A DNA stretch of 64,000 bases from an uncultured Lachnospiraceae bacterium (GCA_937965795.1 CALCMD010000083.1:57040-121039); one strand, 5' to 3'; counted from the stretch's first letter, positions 50,806 to 59,454 are shown. The notes: generated from the letters alone by a model not told the origin. Program-made: numbers and translations.

Positions 50806-50976
50806 ATGGCATATGTAATTTCTGATGACTGCGTAGCATGCGGATCATGCGCTGCTGTTTGTCCTGGAGAGGCAATCAGTGAAGGCGACGGAAAGTTTGA
50901 AATCGATGCAGATAAATGCCTGGACTGCGGTAGCTGCGAAGCTGAGTGCCCGGTAGGCGCTATTTCTGCTGAATAA
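50806..50976 (+). CDS. 2[4Fe-4S] ferredoxin
   Basis: ATG 50806 follows AAGGAGGATACTATT and gives 56 residues. The two cluster motifs are CVACGSCAAVCPGEAI and CLDCGSCEAECPVGAI, each CxxCxxCxxxCP, typical of the small clostridial ferredoxin. It carries electrons for pyruvate:ferredoxin oxidoreductase, hydrogenase and similar enzymes. It is a single gene with a strong terminator. Confidence 0.98.
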   Translation: MAYVISDDCVACGSCAAVCPGEAISEGDGKFEIDADKCLDCGSCEAECPVGAISAE

Positions 50977-51010
50977 GAAAGAAAACCTGCACATACCGAA
51001 AGGTATGAAA

Positions 51011-51058
51011 AGGCTGTCCTGGGATATTTTCTAAATTCCCGGACAGCCTCTTTTTTTT
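51011..51058 (+). terminator. Terminator after the ferredoxin gene
   Basis: AGGCTGTCC-T-GGGA pairs with TCCC-GGACAGCCT, followed by CTTTTTTTT. Confidence 0.92.
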
Positions 51059-51067
51059 CCGAATGCC

Positions 51068-51652
51068 TTAAAAAAAGCGGAACCATCTCTTCTTATTCGC
51101 ATCCGGCTCCTTTGTCGCCGCCACCATCTGACGGTTTTTCTGATAGGCGCGAATTGTCTCATCCAGACGGCGGAACCGCTCTTCTTCCCGTTCCTCACGC
51201 ACCTGCATAAGCAGGTTTACTTCCTTCACCAGACTGTCCGTGATCCGCCCTTCCAGTTCCGCATTATTTTCCTGAATCACCTGCCTGAAAATACCGGTCA
51301 CGATGCTCTCGAACTGCTTGAGCTTATCGGGGTCAGGCCCGATTGCCGGAAGTGTTTCTGCCTGTTCTTTCTCCTCTTTCTCTTTCTGAATGACAGGAAG
51401 CCTGTCCTCTTTTTCCGGCTTCCGTTTTTCCAGTTCCGGAATCAGTACCTTGATTGCCTTTAGCTGGAGTCCCCTCTCTTTAAGTTCCTTAATTTTTTGA
51501 AATAATTTGATGTCCTCTTCCGTATAATAACGATGCCCCAGCTCTGTTCTTGAAATTCCAATCTCCAATTCCTCTTCCCAGTACCGGAGCACATGAGCTT
51601 CCACATCGACTTTTTTTGCCGTGTCGGAAATCATATACCTGGTTTCGCTCAT
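51068..51652 (-). CDS. MerR-type HTH protein with C-terminal coiled coil
   Basis: The 194-residue protein starts MSETRYMISDTAKKVDVEAH and continues VLRYWEEELEIGISRTELGH with RYYTEEDIKLFQKIKELKER, a MerR-like winged helix. The remainder is a charged region (EKRKPEKEDRLPVIQKEKEE) and a coiled coil (QVIQENNAELEGRITDSLVK). There are no metal-binding Cys. The form resembles RacA/chromosome-anchoring-like or phage-type MerR proteins; a transcription role is equally possible. AAGGAGGGGAGCGA precedes the ATG. Upstream is the divergent antiporter gene. Confidence 0.82.
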   Translation of the reverse strand: MSETRYMISDTAKKVDVEAHVLRYWEEELEIGISRTELGHRYYTEEDIKLFQKIKELKERGLQLKAIKVLIPELEKRKPEKEDRLPVIQKEKEEKEQAETLPAIGPDPDKLKQFESIVTGIFRQVIQENNAELEGRITDSLVKEVNLLMQVREEREEERFRRLDETIRAYQKNRQMVAATKEPDANKKRWFRFF

Positions 51653-51742
51653 TCGCTCCCCTCCTTACGCTGAAAGTATACCATACTGCATTCGCAAATG
51701 GACGATGAAAATATCGCAAGTTCCGACACCCCTCTCCTTTTA

Positions 51743-51771
51743 TTGACTTCTCCAAAAAATGAAGATATAAT
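51743..51771 (+). promoter_or_regulatory. Promoter of the antiporter gene
   Basis: TTGACT and TATAAT are separated by 17 bp, about 35 bp before the ATG at 51807. Confidence 0.8.
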
Positions 51772-51806
51772 GTGCAGGGCAAATTAGAAAAGAAAGAAGG
51801 ATTAAT

Positions 51807-53135
51807 ATGGAATTTAATGTTATGAATGTTGTCTATTATTGTGCCATCATTCTGCTCGCCACAAAACTTCTGGGTATGGGAACGCGAAAAATCGGGCTCC
51901 CCCAGGTCGTAGGAATGATTCTCGCCGGCCTTCTGATCGGCCCGGCCATTTTCGAGCGTTTGGGATGGGGGTTTGCAGGAATTATTAACCCCACCGAGGC
52001 CGAAATGAACGTTCTTGATACTTTCTCCCAGATCGGCGTTATCTTCATTCTGTTTTCAAGCGGTCTGGAGACAGATGTGAAAGACCTGAAACGAATCGGC
52101 GGCGCCGCTACCGCCATTGCAGTCGCCGGCGTTCTCGTCCCGGTTCTCCTCGGCACTCTGGGCGCATTATTCTTTATGGGCGGTCTGTCTGAGGTTGCTA
52201 ATACCGGAAAACTTATGAACGCCCTGTTTGTCGGTACGATTCTTTCCGCTACCAGTGTAGGAATTACAGTCGAAACGCTAAGAGAACTTGGAAAGCTGAA
52301 CAGCAGCGTAGGAACCACCATCCTCGGCGCCGCCATCATTGACGATGTACTGGGTATTATCCTTTTAAGTATTATTACTGGAATCAATGGCGGCGGAAGC
52401 ATCGCCATGACTCTGGTAAAGGCTGCGGGTTTCTTCTTATGCAGCATCATCGCCGGCCTGATTCTTCGCCGTCTGTTTCACTGGCTGATTCAAAATTATC
52501 CGCACAAACGGCGAACCAGCATTTTCGCTTTTGCCATGTGCTTTTTATACGCCTACTTTGCAGAAGAGGTTTTCGACATCGCCGCCATCACAGGCGCATA
52601 CATGGCCGGCCTGATGCTCAGTGGTCTGGACGATACTTCCTTTGTAGACCGTAAGGTAATCGTCAGCGGTTACATGATCTTCACGCCAATGTTTTTCGCA
52701 CATATCGGTATCAGCGCAGATTTCAGCCATTTCACAGCTTCCGGCCTGATCTTCGCCCTGGTTTTCGTTTTTCTCGGAATTCTTGGAAAAATCATTGGAT
52801 GCGGCGGCATTGCCCGGATGTTCCACTATTCATCGCATGACGCTTTAACGATCGGTTCCGGCATGATTGCCCGTGGAGAGGTCGCACTTGCCGTCTATGC
52901 CACCGGGCAGTCCCTGATTTACTATCAGGACGGAAAACTGGCGGGCATCGACCCCCTCGTAGCTACCATCCTCTTAATCGTTATCAGTTCCATCCTTTGT
53001 CCGATCTTCCTGAAACTGATGTTTCGCCAACAGGCTGGTACGGAAATCGAAGACGGAAAATATCAGCCTTCCATTTCGTCCGAAGCGATTGAGAATGTAG
53101 ACCCGAAAGGCTCTGTTCTGAAAAACAGAAGATAA
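51807..53135 (+). CDS. CPA2-type cation:proton antiporter
   Basis: The 442-residue membrane protein has about 12-13 helices of the Kef/NapA type: GLPQVVGMILAGLLIGPAIF, IGVIFILFSSGLETDVKDLK, SATSVGITVETLRELGKLNS, then AAIIDDVLGIILLSIITGIN with the Asp-Asp pair of the ion site, and GMIARGEVALAVYATGQSL. It should swap Na+ or K+ for protons. It has no C-terminal RCK/TrkA-N domain. AAGAAAGAAGGATTAAT precedes the ATG. The ion is not determined. Confidence 0.92.
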   Translation: MEFNVMNVVYYCAIILLATKLLGMGTRKIGLPQVVGMILAGLLIGPAIFERLGWGFAGIINPTEAEMNVLDTFSQIGVIFILFSSGLETDVKDLKRIGGAATAIAVAGVLVPVLLGTLGALFFMGGLSEVANTGKLMNALFVGTILSATSVGITVETLRELGKLNSSVGTTILGAAIIDDVLGIILLSIITGINGGGSIAMTLVKAAGFFLCSIIAGLILRRLFHWLIQNYPHKRRTSIFAFAMCFLYAYFAEEVFDIAAITGAYMAGLMLSGLDDTSFVDRKVIVSGYMIFTPMFFAHIGISADFSHFTASGLIFALVFVFLGILGKIIGCGGIARMFHYSSHDALTIGSGMIARGEVALAVYATGQSLIYYQDGKLAGIDPLVATILLIVISSILCPIFLKLMFRQQAGTEIEDGKYQPSISSEAIENVDPKGSVLKNRR

Positions 53136-53153
53136 TAAGGAAGGAGAACATGG

Positions 53154-53744
53154 ATGACTTTTAGTGATGAATTAAAGAAAATAGCAAGAAGCCAGGAGAA
53201 TATCAATCGTCCGGAACAGTTAAAGCAGATCATTGACCAAAGCTATATGGAACTCATAACCGCTTTTTATTCCAAAATAAAAAACGATATAAAGAACAAA
53301 GTAAAAACAAACAAATATGAAACAAAAGGCGGCCAGCGCATCGTTACCGGTGAATATTCGTTACAAAACAAATACACTACTAGGCTTCCTCATGCCTACA
53401 AAGAACAAACATTCAACTATGGAACCATTCAACATACACGCGATTCCGAATATTCTGTGGATTGGTACGAAATACAATGGAATCCCTTATATAACCTGGA
53501 ATACAAAAGTGGAGTCGTTCATGGTAAAATCAGATTTTCTCTAACTGATTTTGGCAAAAAGGTCACGCATGATTTACAAACACTTGCTAAAAAAGATCAT
53601 ATATCTATGGACTTCTATGCAAAAACTCAAAACGTCAACAGGGAAGGAATCACCATTCATGAGTTCGACGCCTTCCATAGATATGCGATGAACAGTTATT
53701 GCCTGTCGGCTGCTTTGATTGCGCACTACAAAATGTACTTCTAA
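53154..53744 (+). CDS. Hypothetical protein, unknown family
   Basis: ATG 53154 follows AAGGAGAACATGG, 18 bp after the antiporter stop, giving 196 residues. The N-terminal half is helical and Lys-rich (FYSKIKNDIKNKVKTNKYET); the rest has beta-like parts (YEIQWNPLYNLEYKSGVVHG, and ITIHEFDAFHRYAMNSYCLS). There is no signal peptide, membrane helix or known motif. The gene is clearly richer in A/T than its neighbours, with many AAA, AAT and TAT codons, which suggests recent arrival. It could be co-transcribed with the antiporter. No function is proposed. Confidence 0.7.
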   Translation: MTFSDELKKIARSQENINRPEQLKQIIDQSYMELITAFYSKIKNDIKNKVKTNKYETKGGQRIVTGEYSLQNKYTTRLPHAYKEQTFNYGTIQHTRDSEYSVDWYEIQWNPLYNLEYKSGVVHGKIRFSLTDFGKKVTHDLQTLAKKDHISMDFYAKTQNVNREGITIHEFDAFHRYAMNSYCLSAALIAHYKMYF

Positions 53745-53756
53745 ATATTTCGATAA

Positions 53757-53797
53757 AAAAGCCTTTAAACGCTGATATTCTCAGCATTTAAAGGCTT
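53757..53797. terminator. Bidirectional terminator between convergent units
   Basis: AAGCCTTTAAA with GCTGA pairs with TCAGC and TTTAAAGGCTT; A and T runs flank it on both sides. It ends the rpsF-ssb-rpsR operon (minus) and the hypothetical gene (plus). Confidence 0.87.
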
Positions 53798-53802
53798 CTC
53801 TT

Positions 53803-54066
53803 TTAGTCCTGAACGTACGGCATCAGCGCCAGATGACGCGCTCTCTTGATCGCTACGGTCAGCGCTCTCTGATGTTTTGCACAGTTTCCTGTGATTCTTC
53901 TCGGAAGGATTTTTCCTCTCTCAGATACGTATCTCTTTAATTTATTTACATCCTTGTAATCGATCTCGTTATTCTCTTTTCCGCAGAATACGCAGACTTT
54001 CTTTCTTCTACGTCCGCCTCTTCTCTTCATCGGAGAATCGCCTCTATCATTTCTGTTAAAAGCCAT
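53803..54066 (-). CDS. rpsR: 30S ribosomal protein S18
   Basis: The 87-residue protein has a basic start (MKRRGGRRRKKVCVFCGKEN) with a CxxC and the S18 core DYKDVNKLKRYVSERGKILP, RRITGNCAKHQRALTVAIKR and ARHLALMPYV. It is part of the small-subunit platform next to S6. It is the last gene of the rpsF-ssb-rpsR operon, 54 bp after ssb, and ends at a strong hairpin. The first 12 residues are a short extension, common in Clostridia; the two Cys form a zinc-binding-like pair. Confidence 0.97.
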   Translation of the reverse strand: MAFNRNDRGDSPMKRRGGRRRKKVCVFCGKENNEIDYKDVNKLKRYVSERGKILPRRITGNCAKHQRALTVAIKRARHLALMPYVQD

Positions 54067-54120
54067 TTGTGTTTTCCTCCTTTATAATCATTTTCCCGCG
54101 GCTGCCTGACAGCCCGGATT

Positions 54121-54579
54121 CTAGTTAAACGGCAGTTCCTCGTCAATGCCGTCCGGAATATTCATAAATCCGTCTCCCGACGCTGCGCTCGGAGCCGGTC
54201 TTGACGGCGCCGGAGCAGATGCGTACCCTCCGTCACCATGTGATGCGGATGCGGCCTTGCTCTCTGCAAATTCCTGATCCTCCACCACTACATCAGTCGT
54301 ATAGACTCTCTGTCCGTCTTTATTCGTATAGCTTCCTGTCTGGATTCGTCCGGTCACAACGATCTTCAAACCCTGGCGGAAGTATTTCTCTGCGAATTCC
54401 GCGCTTCTGCCGAAAGCTACGCAGCCGATAAAGTCCGCAGTCGCTTCTCCGTCGTTATTGCGACGGAATCTGCGGTCTACCGCTAATGTATATCTGGCGA
54501 TCGCCATAGAATTATCTCCGGAAGAATAACGGATCTCCGGATCTCTGGTCAGCCGCCCCATTAATATAACTTTATTCAT
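54121..54579 (-). CDS. ssb: Single-stranded DNA-binding protein
   Basis: The 152-residue protein starts MNKVILMGRLTRDPEIRYSS and shows the OB-fold sequence ARYTLAVDRRFRRNNDGEAT, ADFIGCVAFGRSAEFAEKYF and GRIQTGSYTNKDGQRVYTT. A flexible Ala/Pro/Ser-rich linker leads to the acidic tip (GIDEELPFN), the site for partner proteins. It coats single-stranded DNA in replication and repair. It lies between rpsF (19 bp) and rpsR (54 bp), the conserved arrangement. Confidence 0.98.
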   Translation of the reverse strand: MNKVILMGRLTRDPEIRYSSGDNSMAIARYTLAVDRRFRRNNDGEATADFIGCVAFGRSAEFAEKYFRQGLKIVVTGRIQTGSYTNKDGQRVYTTDVVVEDQEFAESKAASASHGDGGYASAPAPSRPAPSAASGDGFMNIPDGIDEELPFN

Positions 54580-54598
54580 GTCTTTTCCTCTTCTCTAT

Positions 54599-54886
54599 CT
54601 ATGCGTCCTGTCTAACGCACAAATATCTGATGACGTTCTCCATGATACGGACATGTCTTTCGATCTCCGCCGGAGCAGTTGCATCAGCCTCGAACTGAAT
54701 GAAGTAATAGAAGCCTTCTCTCATCTTCTGAATCTCGTAAGCCAGTCTCTTCTTGCCCCACTCATCTACGTTCGTGATGGTTCCGCCGTAACGTACAACG
54801 TACTCTTTCACTTTTTCAATGGTAGCTGTTCTTACGTCATCCTCGATCTTTGCGTTGACAACAACGGCTAATTCATATTTGTTCAT
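54599..54886 (-). CDS. rpsF: 30S ribosomal protein S6
   Basis: The 95-residue protein starts MNKYELAVVVNAKIEDDVRT and shows the S6 pattern YGGTITNVDEWGKKRLAYEI and FYYFIQFEADATAPAEIERH. AAGGAGGTGCGAAGAGC precedes the ATG. S6 pairs with S18 in the small subunit. It leads the rpsF-ssb-rpsR operon. The 120-bp leader upstream has a small CCTTG/CAAGG stem, but I could not confirm the known S6:S18-binding leader. Confidence 0.97.
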   Translation of the reverse strand: MNKYELAVVVNAKIEDDVRTATIEKVKEYVVRYGGTITNVDEWGKKRLAYEIQKMREGFYYFIQFEADATAPAEIERHVRIMENVIRYLCVRQDA

Positions 54887-55010
54887 GCTCTTCGCACCTC
54901 CTTATGGTCTCTGGCCCCCTGACCTTGCAGGGAACAAGGAAATTAATATATCACAATTTTTGATTCTAACACAGAAATATGGGGATTTCAAGCATTTTCT
55001 GCTGGTTTTC

Positions 55011-55193
55011 TCAGACTGGTTTTCTCAGACCCTTTGTATTTTTCTCCACCAACTTCCGCGCAATCATGATCTGATGCCCGCAGCCCAGACATTTCAGCCG
55101 GAAATCCGCTCCCACCCGCAGAATTTCCCATTCCTGGCTCCCGCAGGGATGTTTCTTCTTTAATTTTACGATGTCGCCTACTTCGTATTCCAT
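55011..55193 (-). CDS. DUF951-family small protein
   Basis: The 60-residue protein starts MEYEVGDIVKLKKKHPCGSQ and continues EWEILRVGADFRLKCLGCGH with QIMIARKLVEK. The Cys-Gly and Cys-x-x-Cys pattern and the opening GDIVxLKKxHPCG are typical of DUF951, a small beta-barrel protein common next to rpsF in Firmicutes. It may bind metal or nucleic acid, but no role is established. It lies upstream of rpsF and 31 bp after the sortase gene. Confidence 0.94.
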   Translation of the reverse strand: MEYEVGDIVKLKKKHPCGSQEWEILRVGADFRLKCLGCGHQIMIARKLVEKNTKGLRKPV

Positions 55194-55224
55194 ATGGCCC
55201 CCCTCCGCATAACAGATTCGGTTT

Positions 55225-56028
55225 TTATTTCATTGTGGTATATGTCTCAATCCGCTTTCCCTGCACAATAAAGCGCGTCGATTCATTTCCCGTACAGGTA
55301 GACAGCGTCACCACCAGATCCTCCGTGCTCACGGACGCTTTCGTCTGCACCACGGAATTTTCAAAGGCTTCCTTAATATAATCCATAAAATCCTGGTCAT
55401 CCTCAAAGGTAAGCTGATAGGTTTTGCTGGTATACCCCACCTCGTGGCAGGCAAAGATTTCATATTTGTAAATCTTATCCGGCGTATAAATCCAGAAATA
55501 GGGGCTCTTCTCAAAAACGCCCTCCTCACGGAACTGCTTTAACTTTCCAAACATGGAAAGATTTCGCATGTTATGCCCGTAAATGACAGAGTTGCGATCG
55601 GAAAAGTCCTTTTTATTTTCACAGTCGAGGAAAATACATCCCGCAATATTCGGCGTTTTCTCAAAGGTATTGTGGAGATAAAAGTCATTGTCCTCCCCCT
55701 GTGTCAGAGGATAACTGATCTCCAGCGCCTCCACCTTCAGCCAGCCGATAATATCGCTGTTCATCTTTTGAAGCCCCTGAAAATCAACCGGGGATTTCAT
55801 CACGGGTTCTCCGTCTACTTCCTCGATCGCCGGCTCTGTATCGACCTCTGCAAATTTCTCTTCCAGCTCGCTGTATTCATCTGTTCCTTCTTTATACACC
55901 AGATAAATCGATAAAAGCTGGTATCCGGAATAGCAGAATACCCCCAGAGCCACGATCAGGATGACCGTACGGAGAATATCGCCTGCCGTGCGCTTTTTCT
56001 TTTCTTTCTTTTCTTTTTTTTCTGACAT
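55225..56028 (-). CDS. srtB: Class B sortase
   Basis: The 267-residue protein has a very Lys-rich start (MSEKKEKKEKKKRTAGDILR), one membrane helix (about 18-40) and an outside sortase domain. Class B landmarks are NSDIIGWLKVEALEISYPLT, DFYLHNTFEKTPNIAGCIFL, SVIYGHNM (catalytic His), and VTLSTCTGNESTRFIV (Cys245 and the Arg seven residues later). Class B sortases attach proteins to the wall through NPQTN-like or related signals. No protein with a clear sortase signal was found in the window. It follows a VanRS-like two-component system by 11 bp, so expression may respond to the envelope. Confidence 0.93.
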   Translation of the reverse strand: MSEKKEKKEKKKRTAGDILRTVILIVALGVFCYSGYQLLSIYLVYKEGTDEYSELEEKFAEVDTEPAIEEVDGEPVMKSPVDFQGLQKMNSDIIGWLKVEALEISYPLTQGEDNDFYLHNTFEKTPNIAGCIFLDCENKKDFSDRNSVIYGHNMRNLSMFGKLKQFREEGVFEKSPYFWIYTPDKIYKYEIFACHEVGYTSKTYQLTFEDDQDFMDYIKEAFENSVVQTKASVSTEDLVVTLSTCTGNESTRFIVQGKRIETYTTMK

Positions 56029-56039
56029 ATTGCCTCCCG

Positions 56040-57215
56040 TCAGCTCTCAGACTCCGTTTTCAGGTTCCTCCTCTTTTTGGACATCGGCGTCTCCTGATGT
56101 CTCAGCAGGCGCACCGTGAATTTGGTGCAGTACTGCGTGCTGGACGCCTCAATCGTTCCTCCATGCAGCTCCACGATCGCTTTCGCAATGGATAAGCCCA
56201 GTCCCGCGCCTCCCGTCTGGCTGGATCTGGCGTTATCCGCCCGGTAAAATTTTTCAAAAATCGAAAGCAGCTTCTGCTGTGGAATCTGCTCCCCCTGGTT
56301 TGTAAAGGCAATGACGATCGTATTCATCTCACAGTACGCCTGAATATCGATATTCGTCCCCGGATAACTGTAAGCGATCGCATTCCTGAGCAGATTATCA
56401 AAGACCCGCGCCAGCTTATCCGGGTCTCCAATTACCACGAGTCCGTCATCCGTATGGATAGAACAGGTCAGCTTTTTCTCCGCCAGCACCGCATAGCTTT
56501 CATCCGCAAGCTGTTCCAGCATGATGGAAAGATTCACCTTCCCCTTTTCCAGTACAATATCCTGCAAATTAAACCGGGTGATCTCAAAAAACTCACTGAT
56601 CAGCTCTCCCAGCCGGATGGATTTCTCCAGTGCGATGTGAATATATTTCGCCCGCTCCTCCGGCGCCATATCCGGCTGCTCGTCCAGCATAGTCAGATAA
56701 GCAATCGTAGAGGTCAGGGGGGTTTTCAGATCATGCGCTAAGAAAACCACCAGATCGTTTTTTCTCTGCTCACTCTCATTCGCTGCATTTTCCCTGCGTT
56801 TCAGCGTCATTTTTAAAGTATTCAGCTTTTCTGAAATCGGCCGAAGCTCTGGCTCCAATTCCACCATTGCATCGGAATCGCTCAAAATATGGTCAATGCC
56901 ATCTCCGATATCGTCCAGGTAATGTGTGATTTTTGAAATCGCCACATAGAAAAAAATCATAAAAAGCAGCATAAATCCGCCCAGGAGAAACAAATCTTTA
57001 TTCTCCATAAAGATGCGTCCATAGAGAAGATTGGCTTCTTCCCAGCTCAGATCAAAAAACATGAGACAGCGTATCACCCATTCCGGAAAACGATTCTGAA
57101 AGATTCCGTCCACCAGAAGAACTACGATCATATAACCGATTCCAAGCGCCAGCGCCGTCACCAGAAGGGTCCGCAGCATCAAGCTCCATTTCAGTTTGCG
57201 ATAATTATTTTTCAA
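56040..57215 (-). CDS. Membrane sensor histidine kinase (VanS-like)
   Basis: The 391-residue protein has two helices (about 13-36 and 72-96) with a short 35-residue outside loop, then a HAMP-like part, the HisKA box LVVFLAHDLKTPLTSTIAYL and an ATPase domain with LLRNAIAYSYPGTNID, FTNQGEQIPQQ and GAGLGLSIAKAI. The short loop suits a sensor for membrane or cell-wall signals, as in VanS-type kinases. It overlaps the response regulator by 11 bp and comes before the sortase gene. No vancomycin-resistance enzymes are near, so VanS is a likeness only. Confidence 0.93.
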   Translation of the reverse strand: MKNNYRKLKWSLMLRTLLVTALALGIGYMIVVLLVDGIFQNRFPEWVIRCLMFFDLSWEEANLLYGRIFMENKDLFLLGGFMLLFMIFFYVAISKITHYLDDIGDGIDHILSDSDAMVELEPELRPISEKLNTLKMTLKRRENAANESEQRKNDLVVFLAHDLKTPLTSTIAYLTMLDEQPDMAPEERAKYIHIALEKSIRLGELISEFFEITRFNLQDIVLEKGKVNLSIMLEQLADESYAVLAEKKLTCSIHTDDGLVVIGDPDKLARVFDNLLRNAIAYSYPGTNIDIQAYCEMNTIVIAFTNQGEQIPQQKLLSIFEKFYRADNARSSQTGGAGLGLSIAKAIVELHGGTIEASSTQYCTKFTVRLLRHQETPMSKKRRNLKTESES

Positions 57216-57900
57216 CGCGATAGCCCACTCCCCACACTGTCTTGATAAAATCTGATTTTCCTGTCGGCCCGCTCATTTTCTCCCGAAGATGCCTGATATG
57301 AACCATTACCGTATTGTTACTGTTCTTATAGTATTTTTCTTTCCAGACCTGCTCAAAGAGCTGCTCGGAGGAGATGACCTGCCCCCGGTTCTCACAGAGA
57401 ATCCAGAGAATATCGAACTCGATCGGCGTCAGGGTCAGTTCCCTTTCATTATAAACGCACTCATGCGTACTCCGGTTCAGTACCAGCCCCGCAAAGTCAA
57501 TGACGTCCTCCTGCGGTCTGGCTCCTTCATTGTATTTCGTAAAACGGCGGAGCTGCGCCTTCACTCTGGCGATGAGCTCCAGCGGATTGAATGGTTTTGC
57601 TATATAATCATCCGCCCCAAGCGTCAGCCCGTTGATCTTATCCATATATTCCGTCTTTGCCGTCAGCATGATGACCGGAAACGTGTATTTTTCCCTGACC
57701 TTCTGCAAGATCGTAAACCCGTCAATATCCGGCAGCATCACATCGAGAAGCGCCATATCCGGTGTGTTTTCTTCGATGCTCCGGAGCGCATCCGTTCCGT
57801 TATAGCACTTCTGCACCTCATAATTTTCATTTTTCAGATACAATTCTACGACGTCCGCAATCTCTCTTTCATCATCTACGATCAGTATTTTACTCCCCAC
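57205..57900 (-). CDS. OmpR-family response regulator (VanR-like)
   Basis: The start is GTG 57900 behind AAGGAGGAACACC, giving 231 residues; 48 upstream codons run into the asnS region and are dropped. The receiver has SKILIVDDEREIADVVELYL, the phosphorylated Asp in DMALLDVMLPDIDGFTIL, and GADDYIAKPFNPLELIARV. The C-terminal DNA-binding domain has LTLTPIEFDILWILCENRGQ and NNTVMVHIRHLREKM and ends WGVGYRVEK. It lies 62 bp after asnS and overlaps its kinase gene. The likely targets include the sortase gene downstream. Confidence 0.94.
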   Translation of the reverse strand: MGSKILIVDDEREIADVVELYLKNENYEVQKCYNGTDALRSIEENTPDMALLDVMLPDIDGFTILQKVREKYTFPVIMLTAKTEYMDKINGLTLGADDYIAKPFNPLELIARVKAQLRRFTKYNEGARPQEDVIDFAGLVLNRSTHECVYNERELTLTPIEFDILWILCENRGQVISSEQLFEQVWKEKYYKNSNNTVMVHIRHLREKMSGPTGKSDFIKTVWGVGYRVEK

Positions 57901-57962
57901 GGTGTTCCTCCTTATCAATTCCTGCCCGTAACTGTTCAGTACCTTCACAGTCACTCCTGCCT

Positions 57963-59354
57963 TTATAATTCGCAGTTTCCGACCGTTCTTGGAAATGGAA
58001 TGGCGTCCCTGATATTCGCAATTCCGGTCAGATACATGACGCATCTCTCAAATCCAAGTCCAAAGCCTGCATGGCGGGTAGAACCGTATTTCCTGAGATC
58101 CAGATAAAACTTGTAATCCTCCTGGTTCAGTCCCAGCTCTTCCATCCTCTGTATCAGCTTATCGTAGTCATCCTCTCTCTGGCTTCCTCCGATAATCTCT
58201 CCGATTCCCGGAACCAGGCAGTCCATCGCCGCCACTGTCTTTCCATCCTCATTCAGCTTCATGTAGAATGCCTTGATCTCTTTCGGATAGTCTGTCACGA
58301 ATACCGGACGTTTAAACACCTGCTCCGTCAGATAACGTTCATGCTCTGTCTGAAGATCGCAGCCCCAGGAAACCTTATAGTCAAAGTCTGCGTTATTCTT
58401 TTCGAGAATCTCGATCGCCTCCGTATACGTCACATGCGCAAACTCGGAATTTACCACATGGTTCAGGCGTTCCAGAAGCCCCTTATCCACAAAAGAATTG
58501 AAGAAATTCATCTCCTCCGGCGCATGTTCGAGGACATAACGAATCACGTATTTCAGCATGGACTCCGCCAGCATCATATCGTCCTTCAAGTCAGCAAACG
58601 CAATCTCCGGCTCGATCATCCAGAATTCTGCCGCATGGCGGGTCGTATTGGAATTCTCCGCACGGAACGTCGGCCCGAAGGTGTAGATGTTTCGGAATGC
58701 CTGTGCAAAGGTCTCGCCGTTGAGCTGCCCGCTTACCGTCAGATTCGTCTCTTTTCCGAAGAAATCTTTACTGCCGTCCACTTTACCTTCCGCAGTCCTC
58801 GGAAGGTCGTTCAAATCCAGTGTGGTGACACGGAACATCTCTCCCGCGCCCTCACAGTCGCTTCCTGTAATCAGGGGCGTATGCACATATACGAAATCTC
58901 TCTCCTGGAAGAACTGATGAATGGCATAAGCGATCAGGGAACGCACGCGGAACACGGCCTGAAAGGTATTCGTCCTCGGACGCAGATGAGAAATCGTCCG
59001 CAGATATTCCAGGCTGTGGCGTTTCTTCTGTAACGGATAGTCCGGCGCCGACGCTCCCTCTACCGTAACCTCTGCCGCCTGAATTTCAAAAGGCTGTTTC
59101 GCCTGGGGCGTAGCCACCAGCGTACCTTTTACAATTACTGCCGCGCCTACGTTTAACCTGGATATCTCTGCGAAATTCTCCATCGTATCATGATATACGA
59201 CCTGCAACGGTTCAAAAAAAGTTCCGTCGTGCAGGACTAAAAATCCAAAAGTCTTTGAATCACGGACACTACGCACCCAGCCGCCGACCGTGACCTCCTG
59301 ATCCAGATATTTTTCTCTGTTTCTGAAAATTTCCCTAACTGTTGTTAACTCCAT
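57963..59354 (-). CDS. asnS: Asparaginyl-tRNA synthetase
   Basis: ATG 59354 follows AAAGGAGTTCAGACT and gives 463 residues; 24 upstream codons are dropped. The N-terminal OB-fold anticodon domain begins MELTTVREIFRNREKYLDQE with VTVGGWVRSVRDSKTFGFLV. The class II core has motif 1 around RVRSLIAYAIHQFFQERDFV, motif 2 (FRAENSNTTRHAAEFWMIEP) and motif 3 (GFGLGFERCVMYLTGIANIR). The end DAIPFPRTVGNCEL is typical of AsnRS. It charges tRNA-Asn. A promoter lies about 45 bp upstream; no T-box leader was seen. Confidence 0.97.
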   Translation of the reverse strand: MELTTVREIFRNREKYLDQEVTVGGWVRSVRDSKTFGFLVLHDGTFFEPLQVVYHDTMENFAEISRLNVGAAVIVKGTLVATPQAKQPFEIQAAEVTVEGASAPDYPLQKKRHSLEYLRTISHLRPRTNTFQAVFRVRSLIAYAIHQFFQERDFVYVHTPLITGSDCEGAGEMFRVTTLDLNDLPRTAEGKVDGSKDFFGKETNLTVSGQLNGETFAQAFRNIYTFGPTFRAENSNTTRHAAEFWMIEPEIAFADLKDDMMLAESMLKYVIRYVLEHAPEEMNFFNSFVDKGLLERLNHVVNSEFAHVTYTEAIEILEKNNADFDYKVSWGCDLQTEHERYLTEQVFKRPVFVTDYPKEIKAFYMKLNEDGKTVAAMDCLVPGIGEIIGGSQREDDYDKLIQRMEELGLNQEDYKFYLDLRKYGSTRHAGFGLGFERCVMYLTGIANIRDAIPFPRTVGNCEL

Positions 59355-59397
59355 AGTCTGAACTCCTTTGTTCTCGAAAATATTGTGCTTTCGTATA

Positions 59398-59426
59398 AGT
59401 ATATCCCATAAATCGGGCATGTGCAA
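59398..59426 (-). promoter_or_regulatory. Promoter of asnS
   Basis: On the minus strand TTGCAC and TATACT are 17 bp apart, about 45 bp before the ATG at 59354. Confidence 0.62.
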
Positions 59427-59454
59427 GCCTTGACTTAAGATACAGTCTTCCTAT

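Noticed and set aside
54887..55010. Known S6:S18-binding leader before rpsF
   Set aside because: A small stem is visible, but I could not match the conserved bulge sequence, so it is not listed as a feature.
56040..57900. Vancomycin-resistance operon
   Set aside because: Only the regulator and kinase resemble VanRS; no ligase, dehydrogenase or dipeptidase genes are near, and a sortase gene follows.
59355..59454. T-box leader for asnS
   Set aside because: The region between promoter and ATG is only about 40 nt, with no T-box sequence or antiterminator.
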